In this document: positions 45,628 through 54,691 of the stretch, in pieces
How positions within the stretch are numbered: the first letter of the stretch is position 1
Layout: each line of letters starts with the position of its first letter
DNA from: M3007 sp964484205
GTDB lineage: Bacteria > Bacteroidota > Bacteroidia > Chitinophagales > Saprospiraceae
DNA length: 64,000 nucleotides
Direction of reading: 5' to 3'
Assembly (NCBI GenBank): GCA_964484205.1
Contig: CAZAEZ010000006.1
Span: 62,001-126,000, forward strand
Program-made: the position numbers and the translations under genes
Notes under the pieces: generated by a model
Databases searched by the model: none
The model's input: the letters and a program-made list of their open reading frames with translations, nothing else
Told to the model about the DNA's origin: nothing

Positions 45628-47049
45628 ATGATTTCAGCTATGCAAAAAAGTGTACTGGTAGAGATAGCACGTTCCTTGGATAAGAAGGAAATCAGGGATA
45701 TAACAAAATGGCTTCAATCCCCTGCACACAATCAGCGCGAAGACGTAATAAGATTGTTTGAGTATTTGTGTAAAAAGCGGGGTAATGAAGAGGCGCTAGC
45801 GAAAGAAAAAGCTTGGTCATTTATTTTCCCCGGGCAAGCTTTTGATGACGCATACATGCGGCAGGTAATGTATTTTTTACTTAAAGGCGTTGAAAGTTAC
45901 CTTGTTTTTAATGAGTTAGCTAAAGATTCTGTCCATATGCAGGCAATGTTGCTAAAAGTTTTTCGGAGCAGACAACTCGACCGGGCTTTCCGGTTAAAAA
46001 TGGAAACTACGCGCAAACAACAACTGAAGTCTCCCTTTAGAAATAGTGCATTTTTGAAGGAACAATATACCCTGGAGCAGGAACAGTACTACTATTTAGT
46101 CGGTCAAAAATGGAACATGGAGTTGAATTTGCAGGAAACTGCCGATGCGTTTGACCTATCCTATGTTGCCGATAAATTGCGAATATGTTGTTTGATGCTA
46201 TCGCACCAAGGCGTTTACAAAAAAGTTTCATACAACATGCGAAACTTGCCGTACGTCATGGCTTACGTAGAGTCGAATGACCTTTTAAAGGAGCCCGCAG
46301 TGGCGGCATATTACAATGGATATAAGGCACTGACGGAACCGGACAACGAGTCATATTTCAATGATTTGGAACAAATACTCTTCAAGAAGGCAGATTTGTT
46401 CCCCTTAGTTGAGGTACGGGAGCTTTACCTTTTGGCAATTAACTATTGTATTAGTAGGATCAACGCGGGCTTTGACCCGTATTTGCGCAAAGCTTTTCAA
46501 TTATATAAATCTGGGTTTGAACAGGGAATCCTCTTGGAGAACGGCTTGATTTCCAAAATCTCTTTTGGTAATGCGGTCTCAAATGCGCTGAAAATCAGAG
46601 AGTTTGATTGGGCAGAAAGTTTTATTCAAAAATTTCAGGTGCATCTGGAGGAAAAACACCGGCAGAGTATGGTCCACTTTAACCTTTCCCGGTTGTACTT
46701 TGAACGAGGCGATTACAAAAAAGCGCAGCAATTGCTTACTAAGTTTGAATATGATGACATGGTACTCAATCTGATTGCCAAAACCATGCTTTTAAAAATT
46801 TACTACGAAGAGGAAGAATATAATGCTTTTGAATCACTTTTGGAGTCTATGCGGACCTATTTACAACGTAAAGAAGCGATTAGCCCTAACCACAGAGTGG
46901 TATATAAAAATCTGTTGAGTTTGATGCGCAAATTGATCCACTTGAATCCATATTCTTCAGCACAAAAAGAGCGTTTTCGCTCAACAATCAACTCTACAAA
47001 CCCGCTTATCGAGCGGGAGTGGTTGTTGAAGCAGGTATCAGAAAAGTAA
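45628..47049 (+). CDS. helical repeat protein of unknown function
   Basis: I do not recognise this 473-residue protein. It is almost entirely alpha-helical, rich in Leu, Lys, Glu and Tyr, and has no signal peptide or membrane segment. Pairs of helices such as RQLDRAFRLKMETTRKQQL, ESFIQKFQVHLEEKHRQ, LSRLYFERGDYKKAQQLLTK and MLLKIYYEEEEYNAFESLLE look like TPR-type repeats in the C-terminal half. The start at 45628 (MISAMQKSVLVEIARSLDKK) or five codons in at 45640 fits the promoter position. It is a single gene followed by a hairpin. A scaffold or protein-protein interaction role is possible. Confidence 0.7.
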   Translation: MISAMQKSVLVEIARSLDKKEIRDITKWLQSPAHNQREDVIRLFEYLCKKRGNEEALAKEKAWSFIFPGQAFDDAYMRQVMYFLLKGVESYLVFNELAKDSVHMQAMLLKVFRSRQLDRAFRLKMETTRKQQLKSPFRNSAFLKEQYTLEQEQYYYLVGQKWNMELNLQETADAFDLSYVADKLRICCLMLSHQGVYKKVSYNMRNLPYVMAYVESNDLLKEPAVAAYYNGYKALTEPDNESYFNDLEQILFKKADLFPLVEVRELYLLAINYCISRINAGFDPYLRKAFQLYKSGFEQGILLENGLISKISFGNAVSNALKIREFDWAESFIQKFQVHLEEKHRQSMVHFNLSRLYFERGDYKKAQQLLTKFEYDDMVLNLIAKTMLLKIYYEEEEYNAFESLLESMRTYLQRKEAISPNHRVVYKNLLSLMRKLIHLNPYSSAQKERFRSTINSTNPLIEREWLLKQVSEK

Positions 47050-47088
47050 AGTTGCCAGGATTTGCACTTAGAAACCCCGGCAACTTTT
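47048..47088 (+). terminator. terminator after the helical repeat protein
   Basis: AAAGTTGCC and CGGCAACTTT form the stem just after the stop at 47049, followed by A/T runs; it could also serve the converging small gene. Confidence 0.6.
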
Positions 47089-47107
47089 AAAAAAAACAGA
47101 TCGGTTT

Positions 47108-47480
47108 TTACATTACCACATCCTCCGCAATAACAAACCCGTTCCGTCCAACCGAGAACCGATAGGTTACTCCGGGTGATAAGTGCGTAACGGCTGCAAA
47201 CAAATTAGATGTGGAGAAAGACTGTTCTACTTGAAGGGTGCTTAGATTGGTAACATTTACCTGGTATTGGCCGGCGCTACCAAATTCATCCCATTCGAGC
47301 AGCACGGAAGTTGCTGATGTAACGGAAACGGAAAGTTCCGGATCAACGAATTGTTTACTTTCCTCCTTTGGAGGGAAAGTGTTTGAAGTGATTGGCGTAG
47401 CCGCAAGTAATGCAAAAAGGCCGGAAAGTGCCAAAATTGCTAAGAATGCGGGGGGGGGGGGATTTGAGAATCCTGATCAT
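47108..47480 (-). pseudogene. small secreted Fn3-like protein, out of frame at a 12-base C tract (possible phase variation)
   Basis: On the minus strand an ATG at 47480 starts MIRILKS, then a run of 12 C (47450-47461 as G on the plus strand) puts the rest out of frame. With 11 or 14 C the frame joins to give a 123-residue protein: MIRILKSPPPAFLAILALSG and LFALLAATPITSN form a complete signal peptide, followed by a single fibronectin-III-like domain (SVTSATSVLLEWDEFGSAGQ, GVTYRFSVGRNGF). As sequenced, only a start-poor 108-codon frame from a TTG at 47434 remains. The gene is therefore off, or the run length is a sequencing artefact. Homopolymeric tracts at the 5' end of surface-protein genes are a classic phase-variation device. 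Confidence 0.6.
47450..47461. repeat. 12-base G/C homopolymer tract
   Basis: Twelve consecutive G on the plus strand (C on the coding strand). No other homopolymer of G or C of this length was noticed in the window. It lies inside the signal-peptide coding region of the small secreted protein. Confidence 0.9.
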
Positions 47481-47688
47481 AATTAAATCGGTTAAAGTGT
47501 GAGAAAAAATGTTTTACAAATGTACCGGCCCCTTTTATTTATTCAAAAATATTAACCTGTGTAGGCGGCCCTACGTTTATTCAGTGGCAAACTTCCTTGA
47601 ATACGCACCCAAACTTTTTTCTCCAAATAGTCGTTTCTTTGCACTCCACTAACCCAAACCCGGCATTGACGCACAAAACTGCCCGAAT

Positions 47689-48441
47689 TTGAAACGTTCG
47701 TATCAAGTTATAGTACTGATAGCCCTGGTTCTCCTCATTGATCAGGTGCTCAAAATTTATATCAAAACCACCTTTTGTTATAACCAGGACGTGCCTATCC
47801 TTGGCCAGGACTGGGCCCGCCTGCATTTCGTGGAAAACGAAGGCATGGCATTCGGGATCACCTTTGGCTGGGAATACGGCAAACTGCTGCTTTCCTTGTT
47901 CCGTATTATTATGGTGGCCGGACTGATCTGGTACATTACCCTGCTGTTGAAAGCCGCCGCTCCCCTTGGGTTTTTATTCAGCGTAGGATTGATCACTGCA
48001 GGCGCCCTGGGCAATATTATCGACAGCTCTTTTTACGGACTGATTTTCACCGAATCGCTGTACCACGATTGTATCCCGGCAGAGTTTGCTGCCTTTGGAG
48101 AAGGCTATGGTACTTTTCTGCATGGCAAGGTGGTCGATATGCTCTATTTTCCGATTACCTGGCTGCATGTGCCGGATTGGCTGCCCTGGATCGGTGGCGA
48201 TGAATTTTTGTTTTTCAGCCCCATTTTCAACATTGCCGATGCATCCATAACGATTGGCGTGTTGAGTATTTTGCTGTTCCAGCGCCAGTTTTTCAAAGAA
48301 GAAATAGCTGCGGAACCGGAAACCCCCGATGCAGAAGGACCAGCGACCGAAACGATTGTGGAGCAAACCCCGCTCGATGAACAGTTGGAGGAAACCCCGG
48401 CTACGGAAACGCCGGACACTGATTTATCCCAATCGAAATAG
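47689..48441 (+). CDS. lspA: lipoprotein signal peptidase LspA with acidic C-terminal tail
   Basis: The 250-residue inner-membrane aspartic peptidase removes signal peptides from prolipoproteins. Four membrane helices are visible, starting SYQVIVLIALVLLIDQVLKI. The catalytic Asp residues lie in ITAGALGNIIDSSFYG and FNIADASITIGV, with NEGMAFGI also conserved. The start is a TTG at 47689; no in-frame ATG lies nearby. The protein is longer than usual (about 160-200 residues) because of an insertion before the second catalytic Asp, common in Bacteroidota, and a tail of about 50 residues rich in Glu, Thr and Pro (EEIAAEPETPDAEGPATETI). Its product is needed for the lipoproteins elsewhere in this window. 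Confidence 0.92.
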   Translation: MKRSYQVIVLIALVLLIDQVLKIYIKTTFCYNQDVPILGQDWARLHFVENEGMAFGITFGWEYGKLLLSLFRIIMVAGLIWYITLLLKAAAPLGFLFSVGLITAGALGNIIDSSFYGLIFTESLYHDCIPAEFAAFGEGYGTFLHGKVVDMLYFPITWLHVPDWLPWIGGDEFLFFSPIFNIADASITIGVLSILLFQRQFFKEEIAAEPETPDAEGPATETIVEQTPLDEQLEETPATETPDTDLSQSK

Positions 48442-48456
48442 TTCGGGGAAAGTATT

Positions 48457-49533
48457 TTAACTGGTTTCCGCTTGCAGTTTTGCGGCGTTTTCAGCAATTG
48501 TGAGGGCTTCGATTATCCCTTCCAGGTCACCTTCGATCACTTTGTCCAAGTTGAAATTTTTGTTGTCGCCCTCAAGTCGGTGATCGGTCACCCGGTTTTG
48601 CGGCCAGTTGTAGGTGCGTATTTTCTCCGACCGGTCGCCCGAACCCACCAGACTCCGGCGCTGTGATGCCAGCGCCGAGGCCTGTTGATTTTGTTGCTGA
48701 TCGCGAATTTGCTGGATCAGGCGGCCCATGGCGATCTCGCTATTTTTGTGCTGTGAGCGGCTTTCGGTACTTTCGGCCACCACTCCGGTTGGCAGGTGCG
48801 TGTACCGCACGCCCGATTCGGTCCGGTTCACGTGCTGCCCACCGGCGCCGCTGGCCCGGAACACATCCCGCCGCAAATCGTCTTTTCGGATGTTGATATC
48901 CTCCGGTTCCATAATCGGCAAAACCGCCACCGTAGCTGCCGAGGTGTGCACCCTGCCTTTGGCTTCCGTTTCGGGGATGCGCTGCACGCGATGCGCACCG
49001 GATTCAAATTTGAGTTTGCTGTACACCATATCGCCGCTTACTTCCAACACCACTTTTGCGAAACCGCCGACAGTGCCCGGGCTTTCATCCAGTACCTCAA
49101 CTTCCCAGTCCTGGTCTTGAAAATACCGCAGGTACATGCGGTACAAATCGCCGGCAAAAAGTGCGGCTTCATCGCCACCTGTGCCGGAGCGGATTTCGAC
49201 GATCACATCTTTTTCATCTTCGGGGTCCTTGGGCACAAGCAGGAATTTTAATTCTTCTTCGAGCGCTTCCACCTGCGGTTGCAATTCTGTGATTTCCTCA
49301 CGGGCCATTTCCCGCATATCGGGATCTTTTTCGACCGCAAGTACATCTCGGGCGCCATTCAAATTGGCCAGCAGCCGTTCGTACCTGCCAAACGCCTCGA
49401 TGATGGGCTGCAGTTTTTTATACTCCTTGTTCACCTTTTTGGAGCGCTCCGGGTCGGCAGCAATGCCGGGATCGGAAAGTTGCTCTTCCAGGTGCAGGTA
49501 TTTGTCGCGAATGGCTTTTAATTTATTCAGCAT
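48457..49533 (-). CDS. prfA: peptide chain release factor 1
   Basis: The ATG at 49533 (MLNKLKAIRDKYLHLEEQLS) is the start; the open frame continues upstream only through a GC-rich repeat, and a -7 promoter element lies just before this ATG. The 358-residue length is normal for RF1. The GGQ peptidyl-hydrolysis motif is in ASGAGGQHVNRTESGVRYTH (about residue 230). RF1 reads UAA and UAG; the PxT anticodon-like region is less distinct by eye. It converges with lspA with 15 bp between the two stops. Confidence 0.95.
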   Translation of the reverse strand: MLNKLKAIRDKYLHLEEQLSDPGIAADPERSKKVNKEYKKLQPIIEAFGRYERLLANLNGARDVLAVEKDPDMREMAREEITELQPQVEALEEELKFLLVPKDPEDEKDVIVEIRSGTGGDEAALFAGDLYRMYLRYFQDQDWEVEVLDESPGTVGGFAKVVLEVSGDMVYSKLKFESGAHRVQRIPETEAKGRVHTSAATVAVLPIMEPEDINIRKDDLRRDVFRASGAGGQHVNRTESGVRYTHLPTGVVAESTESRSQHKNSEIAMGRLIQQIRDQQQNQQASALASQRRSLVGSGDRSEKIRTYNWPQNRVTDHRLEGDNKNFNLDKVIEGDLEGIIEALTIAENAAKLQAETS

Positions 49534-49558
49534 GGTGTTTTTGCAAAAATTCAAGCCG

Positions 49559-49566
49559 CAAAGGTA
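49559..49566 (-). promoter_or_regulatory. -7 element of prfA
   Basis: TACCTTTG on the minus strand, 25 bp upstream of the prfA ATG at 49533; it supports that start over any upstream codon. Confidence 0.65.
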
Positions 49567-49582
49567 ATGGAATTTGGCGCCT

Positions 49583-49693
49583 GTAGGGGCGGGCCTTGCG
49601 TCCGCCCTTGTTTCACAAAACGGACACCCGTAGGGGCGGGCCTTGCGCCCGCCCGGGTTCGCGGACACGGGCGGGCGCAAGGCCCGCCCCTAC
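49583..49693. repeat. GC-rich palindromic intergenic element (REP/MITE-like)
   Basis: A perfect 26-bp inverted repeat (49630-49655 and 49668-49693, beginning GTAGGGGCGGGCC) with a 12-base loop. A further copy of the left arm with one substitution lies at 49583-49607. The element fills the gap between prfA and hflX and would fold into a very stable hairpin; it probably also ends hflX transcription. Confidence 0.9.
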
Positions 49694-49701
49694 AGACGGG
49701 G

Positions 49702-50910
49702 TTACCAGCCTTTTGCCTGATGTGGATACCGGATCACATAGGATTCTTTGATCAGGCGGGTCATGCGTTCGCGCAGCTCGTCTATGTTTTCTTTGGTATG
49801 CGCGGAAATGAAAACGTTTTCGCCGTAAGTGGTTTGCAGCCGTTGGCGGAGTTCGACTTCCAGTTCGAGGCGTGTGTCCCGGTCGAGCAGGTCGTCAAAA
49901 TAGCGTTCGCGGTACAAATCAAATTTGTTGAAAACCATGAGCGTGGGTTTTTCTCCGGCGCCAATTTCCAGCAGGGTTTTCTGAACGGTTTTAACGTGGT
50001 CTTCAAATTGGGGATGCGCAATGTCGACCACATGAAGCAGAATATCGCATTCGCGGACTTCATCGAGCGTGCTTTTAAAACTTTCGACCAGGTGGTGCGG
50101 CAATTTGCGGATGAATCCAACGGTGTCGGACAGAAGAAAAGGCATCCGGTCAAAAACCACCTTGCGCACCGTGGTGTCGAGCGTGGCGAAAAGTTTGTTT
50201 TCGGCCAGCACTTCCGACTTGCTCAACAGATTCATTAGGGTACTTTTACCCACATTGGTGTAGCCAACCAGGGCAACCCGGATAAGTTCGCCGCGCGTTT
50301 TGCGCTGGGTTTGCGATTGCTTGTCAATTTCGGCCAGTTTTTCCTCCAGGCTTTTGATGCGGTACTGTACCAGCCGGCGGTCGGTTTCGATCTGGGTTTC
50401 ACCCGGGCCCCGCATCCCGATACCGCCCCGCTGGCGCTCAAGGTGCGTCCAGAGACCCCGTAGCCGGGGTAACAGGTATTTCATCTGGGCCAGTTCGACC
50501 TGGGTTTTGGCCTGGGCGGTTTGGGCGCGGTGGGCAAAAATGTCGAGGATCAGCGTGGAACGGTCCACAATTTTCACCTTCAGCGCTTCTTCAAGATTGT
50601 TGGTTTGTTTGCCGCTGAGGTCGTCGTCGAAAATGACCATGTTGATTTCTTCATGGCGTTCGATAAACTTCTGAATTTCCTCAACCTTGCCCTTGCCGAC
50701 AAAGGTGCGGTGTTCGGGGTGGGCGGCGCGTTGGGTAAATCGCTTCACCGTAACCGCCCCGGCCGTGGACGCCAGGAACTCCAGCTCGTCGAGATATTCA
50801 TGCGCCTGAGTCTCGGTCACATCCGGGGTGATCAGGCTTACCAGGATAGCGTACTCCTGTTCTTTTTTTAATTCGGCTGATTTCTCGCCCAGCGTCCAGT
50901 CTTTGGCCAT
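49702..50910 (-). CDS. hflX: ribosome-associated GTPase HflX
   Basis: The start is placed at the ATG at 50910 (MAKDWTLGEKSAELKKEQEY), because a perfect -7 promoter element (50948-50955) lies only 2 bp from the alternative ATG at 50946, leaving no room for a leader. The 402-residue protein has the HflX N-terminal domain, the RQRGGIGMRGPGETQIETDR linker, and a GTPase domain with VGYTNVGKSTLMNLLS (about 215) and SDTVGFIRKLPHHLVESFKS. HflX splits stalled ribosomes during heat and other stress. It is a single gene next to the palindromic element. Confidence 0.93.
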   Translation of the reverse strand: MAKDWTLGEKSAELKKEQEYAILVSLITPDVTETQAHEYLDELEFLASTAGAVTVKRFTQRAAHPEHRTFVGKGKVEEIQKFIERHEEINMVIFDDDLSGKQTNNLEEALKVKIVDRSTLILDIFAHRAQTAQAKTQVELAQMKYLLPRLRGLWTHLERQRGGIGMRGPGETQIETDRRLVQYRIKSLEEKLAEIDKQSQTQRKTRGELIRVALVGYTNVGKSTLMNLLSKSEVLAENKLFATLDTTVRKVVFDRMPFLLSDTVGFIRKLPHHLVESFKSTLDEVRECDILLHVVDIAHPQFEDHVKTVQKTLLEIGAGEKPTLMVFNKFDLYRERYFDDLLDRDTRLELEVELRQRLQTTYGENVFISAHTKENIDELRERMTRLIKESYVIRYPHQAKGW

Positions 50911-50947
50911 ATGTTGCCTGGTTGTTTTATGCAGTTGCGTAGTCATA

Positions 50948-50955
50948 CAAAGGTA
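50948..50955 (-). promoter_or_regulatory. -7 element of hflX
   Basis: TACCTTTG on the minus strand. Transcription from here would begin near 50942, downstream of the ATG at 50946, which argues for the start at 50910. Confidence 0.6.
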
Positions 50956-51415
50956 GACAGTTTGATGTAAATGAGGGGTTTTACCTGTCCGGTCGAAGCG
51001 ACAGGGTTTTCAGTTTTGCCGGGCAAAACGAAATTGATATTGATAAATGAAAACGACTATTGGAAAGGATACAATCAGGTTTTCAGAAACCGCTTTGCGC
51101 ATAAAAAAGTTCCGTGCTTCGTGCCAAATCATTTTGATGGTTAAATTTTGTTTTTTATAATTTGACAATTTTTATTTAAAAAAAGTAAAATTTATGAACG
51201 GCTGTTGATAAATTTTAAAGAATTGAAAATCAGCACTATGCCGCTTAAAATTCGCTTGATTGTATTTTTTAACAACACGGCGGCAGTTTTTTCCGGTAAT
51301 TTTGGCTTCTTATTTGTTAGGCCGTTTGGTCACAGACCGATTTAGCGCCTGCCTGACAATTTTATGACGGGCGGGTTCCAGCGCACCAATTTTTTAATCT
51401 CAATCCCAATTGCAT
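50956..51415. other. AT-rich gap before rpoN with no recognisable gene
   Basis: About 460 bp upstream of rpoN on the plus strand and of hflX on the minus strand. I see no coding frame, RNA or repeat that I can support. Confidence 0.6.
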
Positions 51416-53032
51416 ATGGCCTTGTTAGGTACAAAGCAAACGTTAAGTCAGAAACTCCAGCAAAAGCTGTCTCCGCAACAGATTCAGCTGATGAAGCTGT
51501 TGCAAATTCCTACGGCTACGCTCGAACAACGTATTCAGGAGGAACTGGAGTCGAACCCCGCGCTGGAGGAAGGCGACGAAACGGCTGATTTGCTGGAGGG
51601 CAGTACCGAATCTGCCGACGATGAAATTGATTATTTCGCCCAGGATGAAAAAGAAAAGCAGGAATCCGATAATTCGCTCGACGAAATTGACCGGGATACC
51701 GCCGACGATTATGCCGATGAAGAGGAAACCCTGAGCCTGAACGACGACGACGTTGAGTTGGATGATTACCTGATGGATTTTATCGAAGACGACCCCGGTA
51801 CCTACAAAACCCGCGGAGAAGACCACAACAATACCGAAGAGGAAAAATCGATCCCGCTCGCCTTTGAAAATACCTTTCACGAATATCTGGAACAACAACT
51901 CGGCCTGATCCAACTCAAGGACGAACGCGAGCACGATATTGCCATGCAAATTATCGGTTCGATTGACGATGACGGCTACCTGCGGCGAGATTTGACGGCT
52001 ATGGTCGACGATTTGCTTTTCAGCCAGAATATCAAAACGAACGAAGACGAAATTGATCGCCTGCTCAAAATTATCCAACAATTTGACCCGCCCGGCACCG
52101 GCTCGCGCGACTTGCAGGAATGCCTGTTGCTTCAGCTGCGCCACAAGATCAAACTGAGCGACGAAATTATTTCCTACGAGGATAAATTGGCTATCCAGGT
52201 AGCGATCCGGATCATCGACCAGTACTTCGACGAGTTTACAAAAAAACACTACCTCAAACTCGCCCGCCAACTTAGCCTGGACGAGGAGGACCTGAAAGTG
52301 GCCATTGACGAAATTTTGAAACTAAATCCCAAACCGGCAAGCGGATTTGTTTCGCGGGTAGACCGTGCGATTAACTACGTCGTTCCGGATTTTCTGGTGA
52401 CTAACCGCGACGGCGAACTGGAACTCACCCTCAACGCCCGCAACGCCCCCGAACTCCGGATCAATGACCAGTATCGCGACATGTTGCGCGCCTTTCACGC
52501 AGGCCGCAATGGCAAACGGCCTTCCAAAAAGGAAAAGGAGACCATCCTGTTCATCAAACAAAAAATTGACAGCGCCAAGTGGTTTATCGACGCGATCAAG
52601 CAACGCCAGCAAACCATGATGCTCACCATGGGCGCGATCCTCGACCACCAGCGCGAATATTTTCTTAGCGGCGACCAGCGGAAAATCCGCCCCATGATCC
52701 TGAAAGATATTGCAGAGGCGACCTCCCTGGATATTTCAACGGTTTCGCGCGTGGCCAATTCCAAGTATGTGCAAACCGAATTTGGTACCAAACGCCTGAA
52801 AGAATTCTTCTCCGAAAGCCTGCAAAACAAGGACGGCGAAGAGGTGTCGACCCTCGAGGTGAAAAAAATCCTCACCGATCTGATCGGCGAAGAGAACAAA
52901 CGCAGGCCGCTTTCCGACGAAAAAATCAAATCGCTCCTGCTTAAAAAAGGCTACAACATTGCCCGCCGTACCGTGGCCAAATACCGCGAGCAACTGAACA
53001 TTCCAGTTGCCCGGCTCCGTAAGGAACTTTAA
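51416..53032 (+). CDS. rpoN: RNA polymerase sigma-54 factor RpoN
   Basis: The ATG at 51416 (MALLGTKQTLSQKLQQKLSP) is preferred to a TTG two codons earlier, giving 538 residues. Region I is the Gln/Leu-rich activator-interacting domain (QQIQLMKLLQIPTATLEQRI, EELESNPALEE). An acidic region II spans about residues 55-160. The core-binding and DNA-binding domains follow, ending with the RpoN box ARRTVAKYRE and LNIPVARLRKEL. Sigma-54 directs transcription at -24/-12 promoters and needs AAA+ activators; none is encoded in the window. The length is slightly above the usual 480-500 because of the acidic linker. Confidence 0.96.
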   Translation: MALLGTKQTLSQKLQQKLSPQQIQLMKLLQIPTATLEQRIQEELESNPALEEGDETADLLEGSTESADDEIDYFAQDEKEKQESDNSLDEIDRDTADDYADEEETLSLNDDDVELDDYLMDFIEDDPGTYKTRGEDHNNTEEEKSIPLAFENTFHEYLEQQLGLIQLKDEREHDIAMQIIGSIDDDGYLRRDLTAMVDDLLFSQNIKTNEDEIDRLLKIIQQFDPPGTGSRDLQECLLLQLRHKIKLSDEIISYEDKLAIQVAIRIIDQYFDEFTKKHYLKLARQLSLDEEDLKVAIDEILKLNPKPASGFVSRVDRAINYVVPDFLVTNRDGELELTLNARNAPELRINDQYRDMLRAFHAGRNGKRPSKKEKETILFIKQKIDSAKWFIDAIKQRQQTMMLTMGAILDHQREYFLSGDQRKIRPMILKDIAEATSLDISTVSRVANSKYVQTEFGTKRLKEFFSESLQNKDGEEVSTLEVKKILTDLIGEENKRRPLSDEKIKSLLLKKGYNIARRTVAKYREQLNIPVARLRKEL

Positions 53033-53380
53033 GCACGATCCGTTTCAGAGTAAACTGCTGAAAATACCGCCAACACCACCGGCCGGCCAACGCCTCCTTG
53101 GGCTTTGCACTGGCTTGGAAACTGCGTTGCATTTTAAAACAAAATTGTGGGTTAGGTATCGTGCTTCTTCCGCCCAAAAATTGCTTTTCAGCGCATTGAA
53201 CACGCGAATGTTCCGGATATTTTTGGACTTTAAAAGTTATATTTTACTGCGATAAGTTGTTGTTAGTCAAAACTTAAACTCGTGTTTTAAAAACATTGAA
53301 TTAAAAAAAATATGAGTACAGTTAGGCGCGTAAAAACATTTTGTTTATTTTTGTCGCCTTATTAAACAAAATCGCAGCTT
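53033..53380. other. rpoN-recA gap
   Basis: A 348-bp gap whose only supported signal is the recA promoter element at 53346-53353. No LexA-type operator that I can defend was seen. Confidence 0.5.
53346..53353 (+). promoter_or_regulatory. -7 element of recA
   Basis: TATTTTTG fits TAnnTTTG, 27 bp before the recA ATG at 53381. Confidence 0.6.
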
Positions 53381-54460
53381 ATGTCGACCGAGAAAGAAAA
53401 CAAATTTAAAACCTTGCAGGCGACCATCGATCGTCTCGACAAAACCTACGGCAAAGGCACGATCATGCGCCTGGGCGACAAGCAGGCCGTTGAAGTAGAA
53501 GTTATATCCACGGGTTCACTGGGTCTTGATATTGCCTTGGGATGCCATGGTCTTCCCAAGGGCCGGGTAATAGAAATTTATGGCCCGGAATCATCCGGTA
53601 AAACAACCCTTGCCATCCACGCCATTGCCGAGTGCCAGAAACAAGGCGGTATTGCAGCAATTATTGACGCCGAACATGCCTTTGACAGATTTTATGCCGA
53701 AAATCTTGGCGTCGATGTAAGTAATCTGCTGATCAGCCAGCCCGATAATGGAGAACAGGCGCTGGAAATTACGGAAAACCTGATCCGATCCGGTGCCGTT
53801 GATATTGTCGTGATAGACTCGGTGGCAGCCCTGGTGCCGCGTTCCGAAATTGAAGGCGAAATGGGGGATTCCAAGATGGGGCTCCAGGCGCGGCTCATGA
53901 GTCAGGCTATGCGTAAACTTACCTCTGCCATTGGCCGTACAGGCTGTTGTTGCATTTTCATCAACCAGCTACGCGAAAAAATTGGCGTAATGTTCGGTAA
54001 CCCGGAAACAACTACCGGTGGTAATGCCCTCAAATTTTACGCTTCGGTGCGCCTCGACATTCGCAAAAGTGGCGCGGCAATGAAAGATAAAGACGGCAAC
54101 GTGGTTGGGAACCAGGTTAAAGTCAAAGTGGTTAAAAACAAACTTTCCCCACCATTTCGCATCGCTCAATTTGACATTATTTTTGGTGAAGGCATTTCTA
54201 AAGTCGGTGAGATCATTGACTTGGGCTCCGACCTGGATATTATCCAGAAAAGCGGCGCCTGGTACAGCTATGACGATGCCAAGATTGCGCAGGGCCGCGA
54301 TGCTGCCAAGCAGTTTTTGCTGGATAACCCGGAACTGGCTGCCGAAATTGAACAGAAAATCAGAGAAAAAGTAGTTGCCAATGGCCCGGCTCCCCGGTCC
54401 GCCGGTAGCGCGATCGCTGTTTCCTCAAGTGATCGAATGGAAGAAGAAGGCGAAGAATAA
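53381..54460 (+). CDS. recA: recombinase RecA
   Basis: The 359-residue protein has Walker A GPESSGKT (residues 68-75), the strand-exchange segments IAAIIDAEHAFDRFYAENLG, VVIDSVAALVPRSEIEGEMG (Walker B) and the L2-region FINQLREKIGVMFGNPETTT with GGNALKFYASVRLDIRKSGA. The acidic C-terminal tail ends EEEGEE. It forms filaments on single-stranded DNA for recombination and SOS induction. It is transcribed alone, with its own promoter and a strong terminator. Confidence 0.98.
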   Translation: MSTEKENKFKTLQATIDRLDKTYGKGTIMRLGDKQAVEVEVISTGSLGLDIALGCHGLPKGRVIEIYGPESSGKTTLAIHAIAECQKQGGIAAIIDAEHAFDRFYAENLGVDVSNLLISQPDNGEQALEITENLIRSGAVDIVVIDSVAALVPRSEIEGEMGDSKMGLQARLMSQAMRKLTSAIGRTGCCCIFINQLREKIGVMFGNPETTTGGNALKFYASVRLDIRKSGAAMKDKDGNVVGNQVKVKVVKNKLSPPFRIAQFDIIFGEGISKVGEIIDLGSDLDIIQKSGAWYSYDDAKIAQGRDAAKQFLLDNPELAAEIEQKIREKVVANGPAPRSAGSAIAVSSSDRMEEEGEE

Positions 54461-54501
54461 ACAGGCCTGTCTTGTTTTATTTTGGAGCTGACGGCAAAAG
54501 C

Positions 54502-54540
54502 AAACGGCGTGACCTAAACACAGGCACGCCGTTTATTTTT
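54502..54540 (+). terminator. Rho-independent terminator after recA
   Basis: AAACGGCGTG (54502-54511) pairs with CACGCCGTTT (54525-54534), followed by a T-rich run. Confidence 0.9.
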
Positions 54541-54691
54541 TATCAATGCGCTGCTGTATAAGGGTATATCTGAATACTTTCTGGTACAACAACTTTGGTT
54601 AGTCGCGAAGAATCTTTGCTAAAACATCGGTATTCCCATCAACCCGGGGCGCTTGAATCCCCAACAGTTTGGCTATAAACGGGTAAATGGT

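Noticed and set aside
49534..49680. N-terminal extension of prfA through the GC-rich repeat
   Set aside because: It translates a palindromic element and runs through the prfA promoter; RF1 normally begins at the ATG at 49533.
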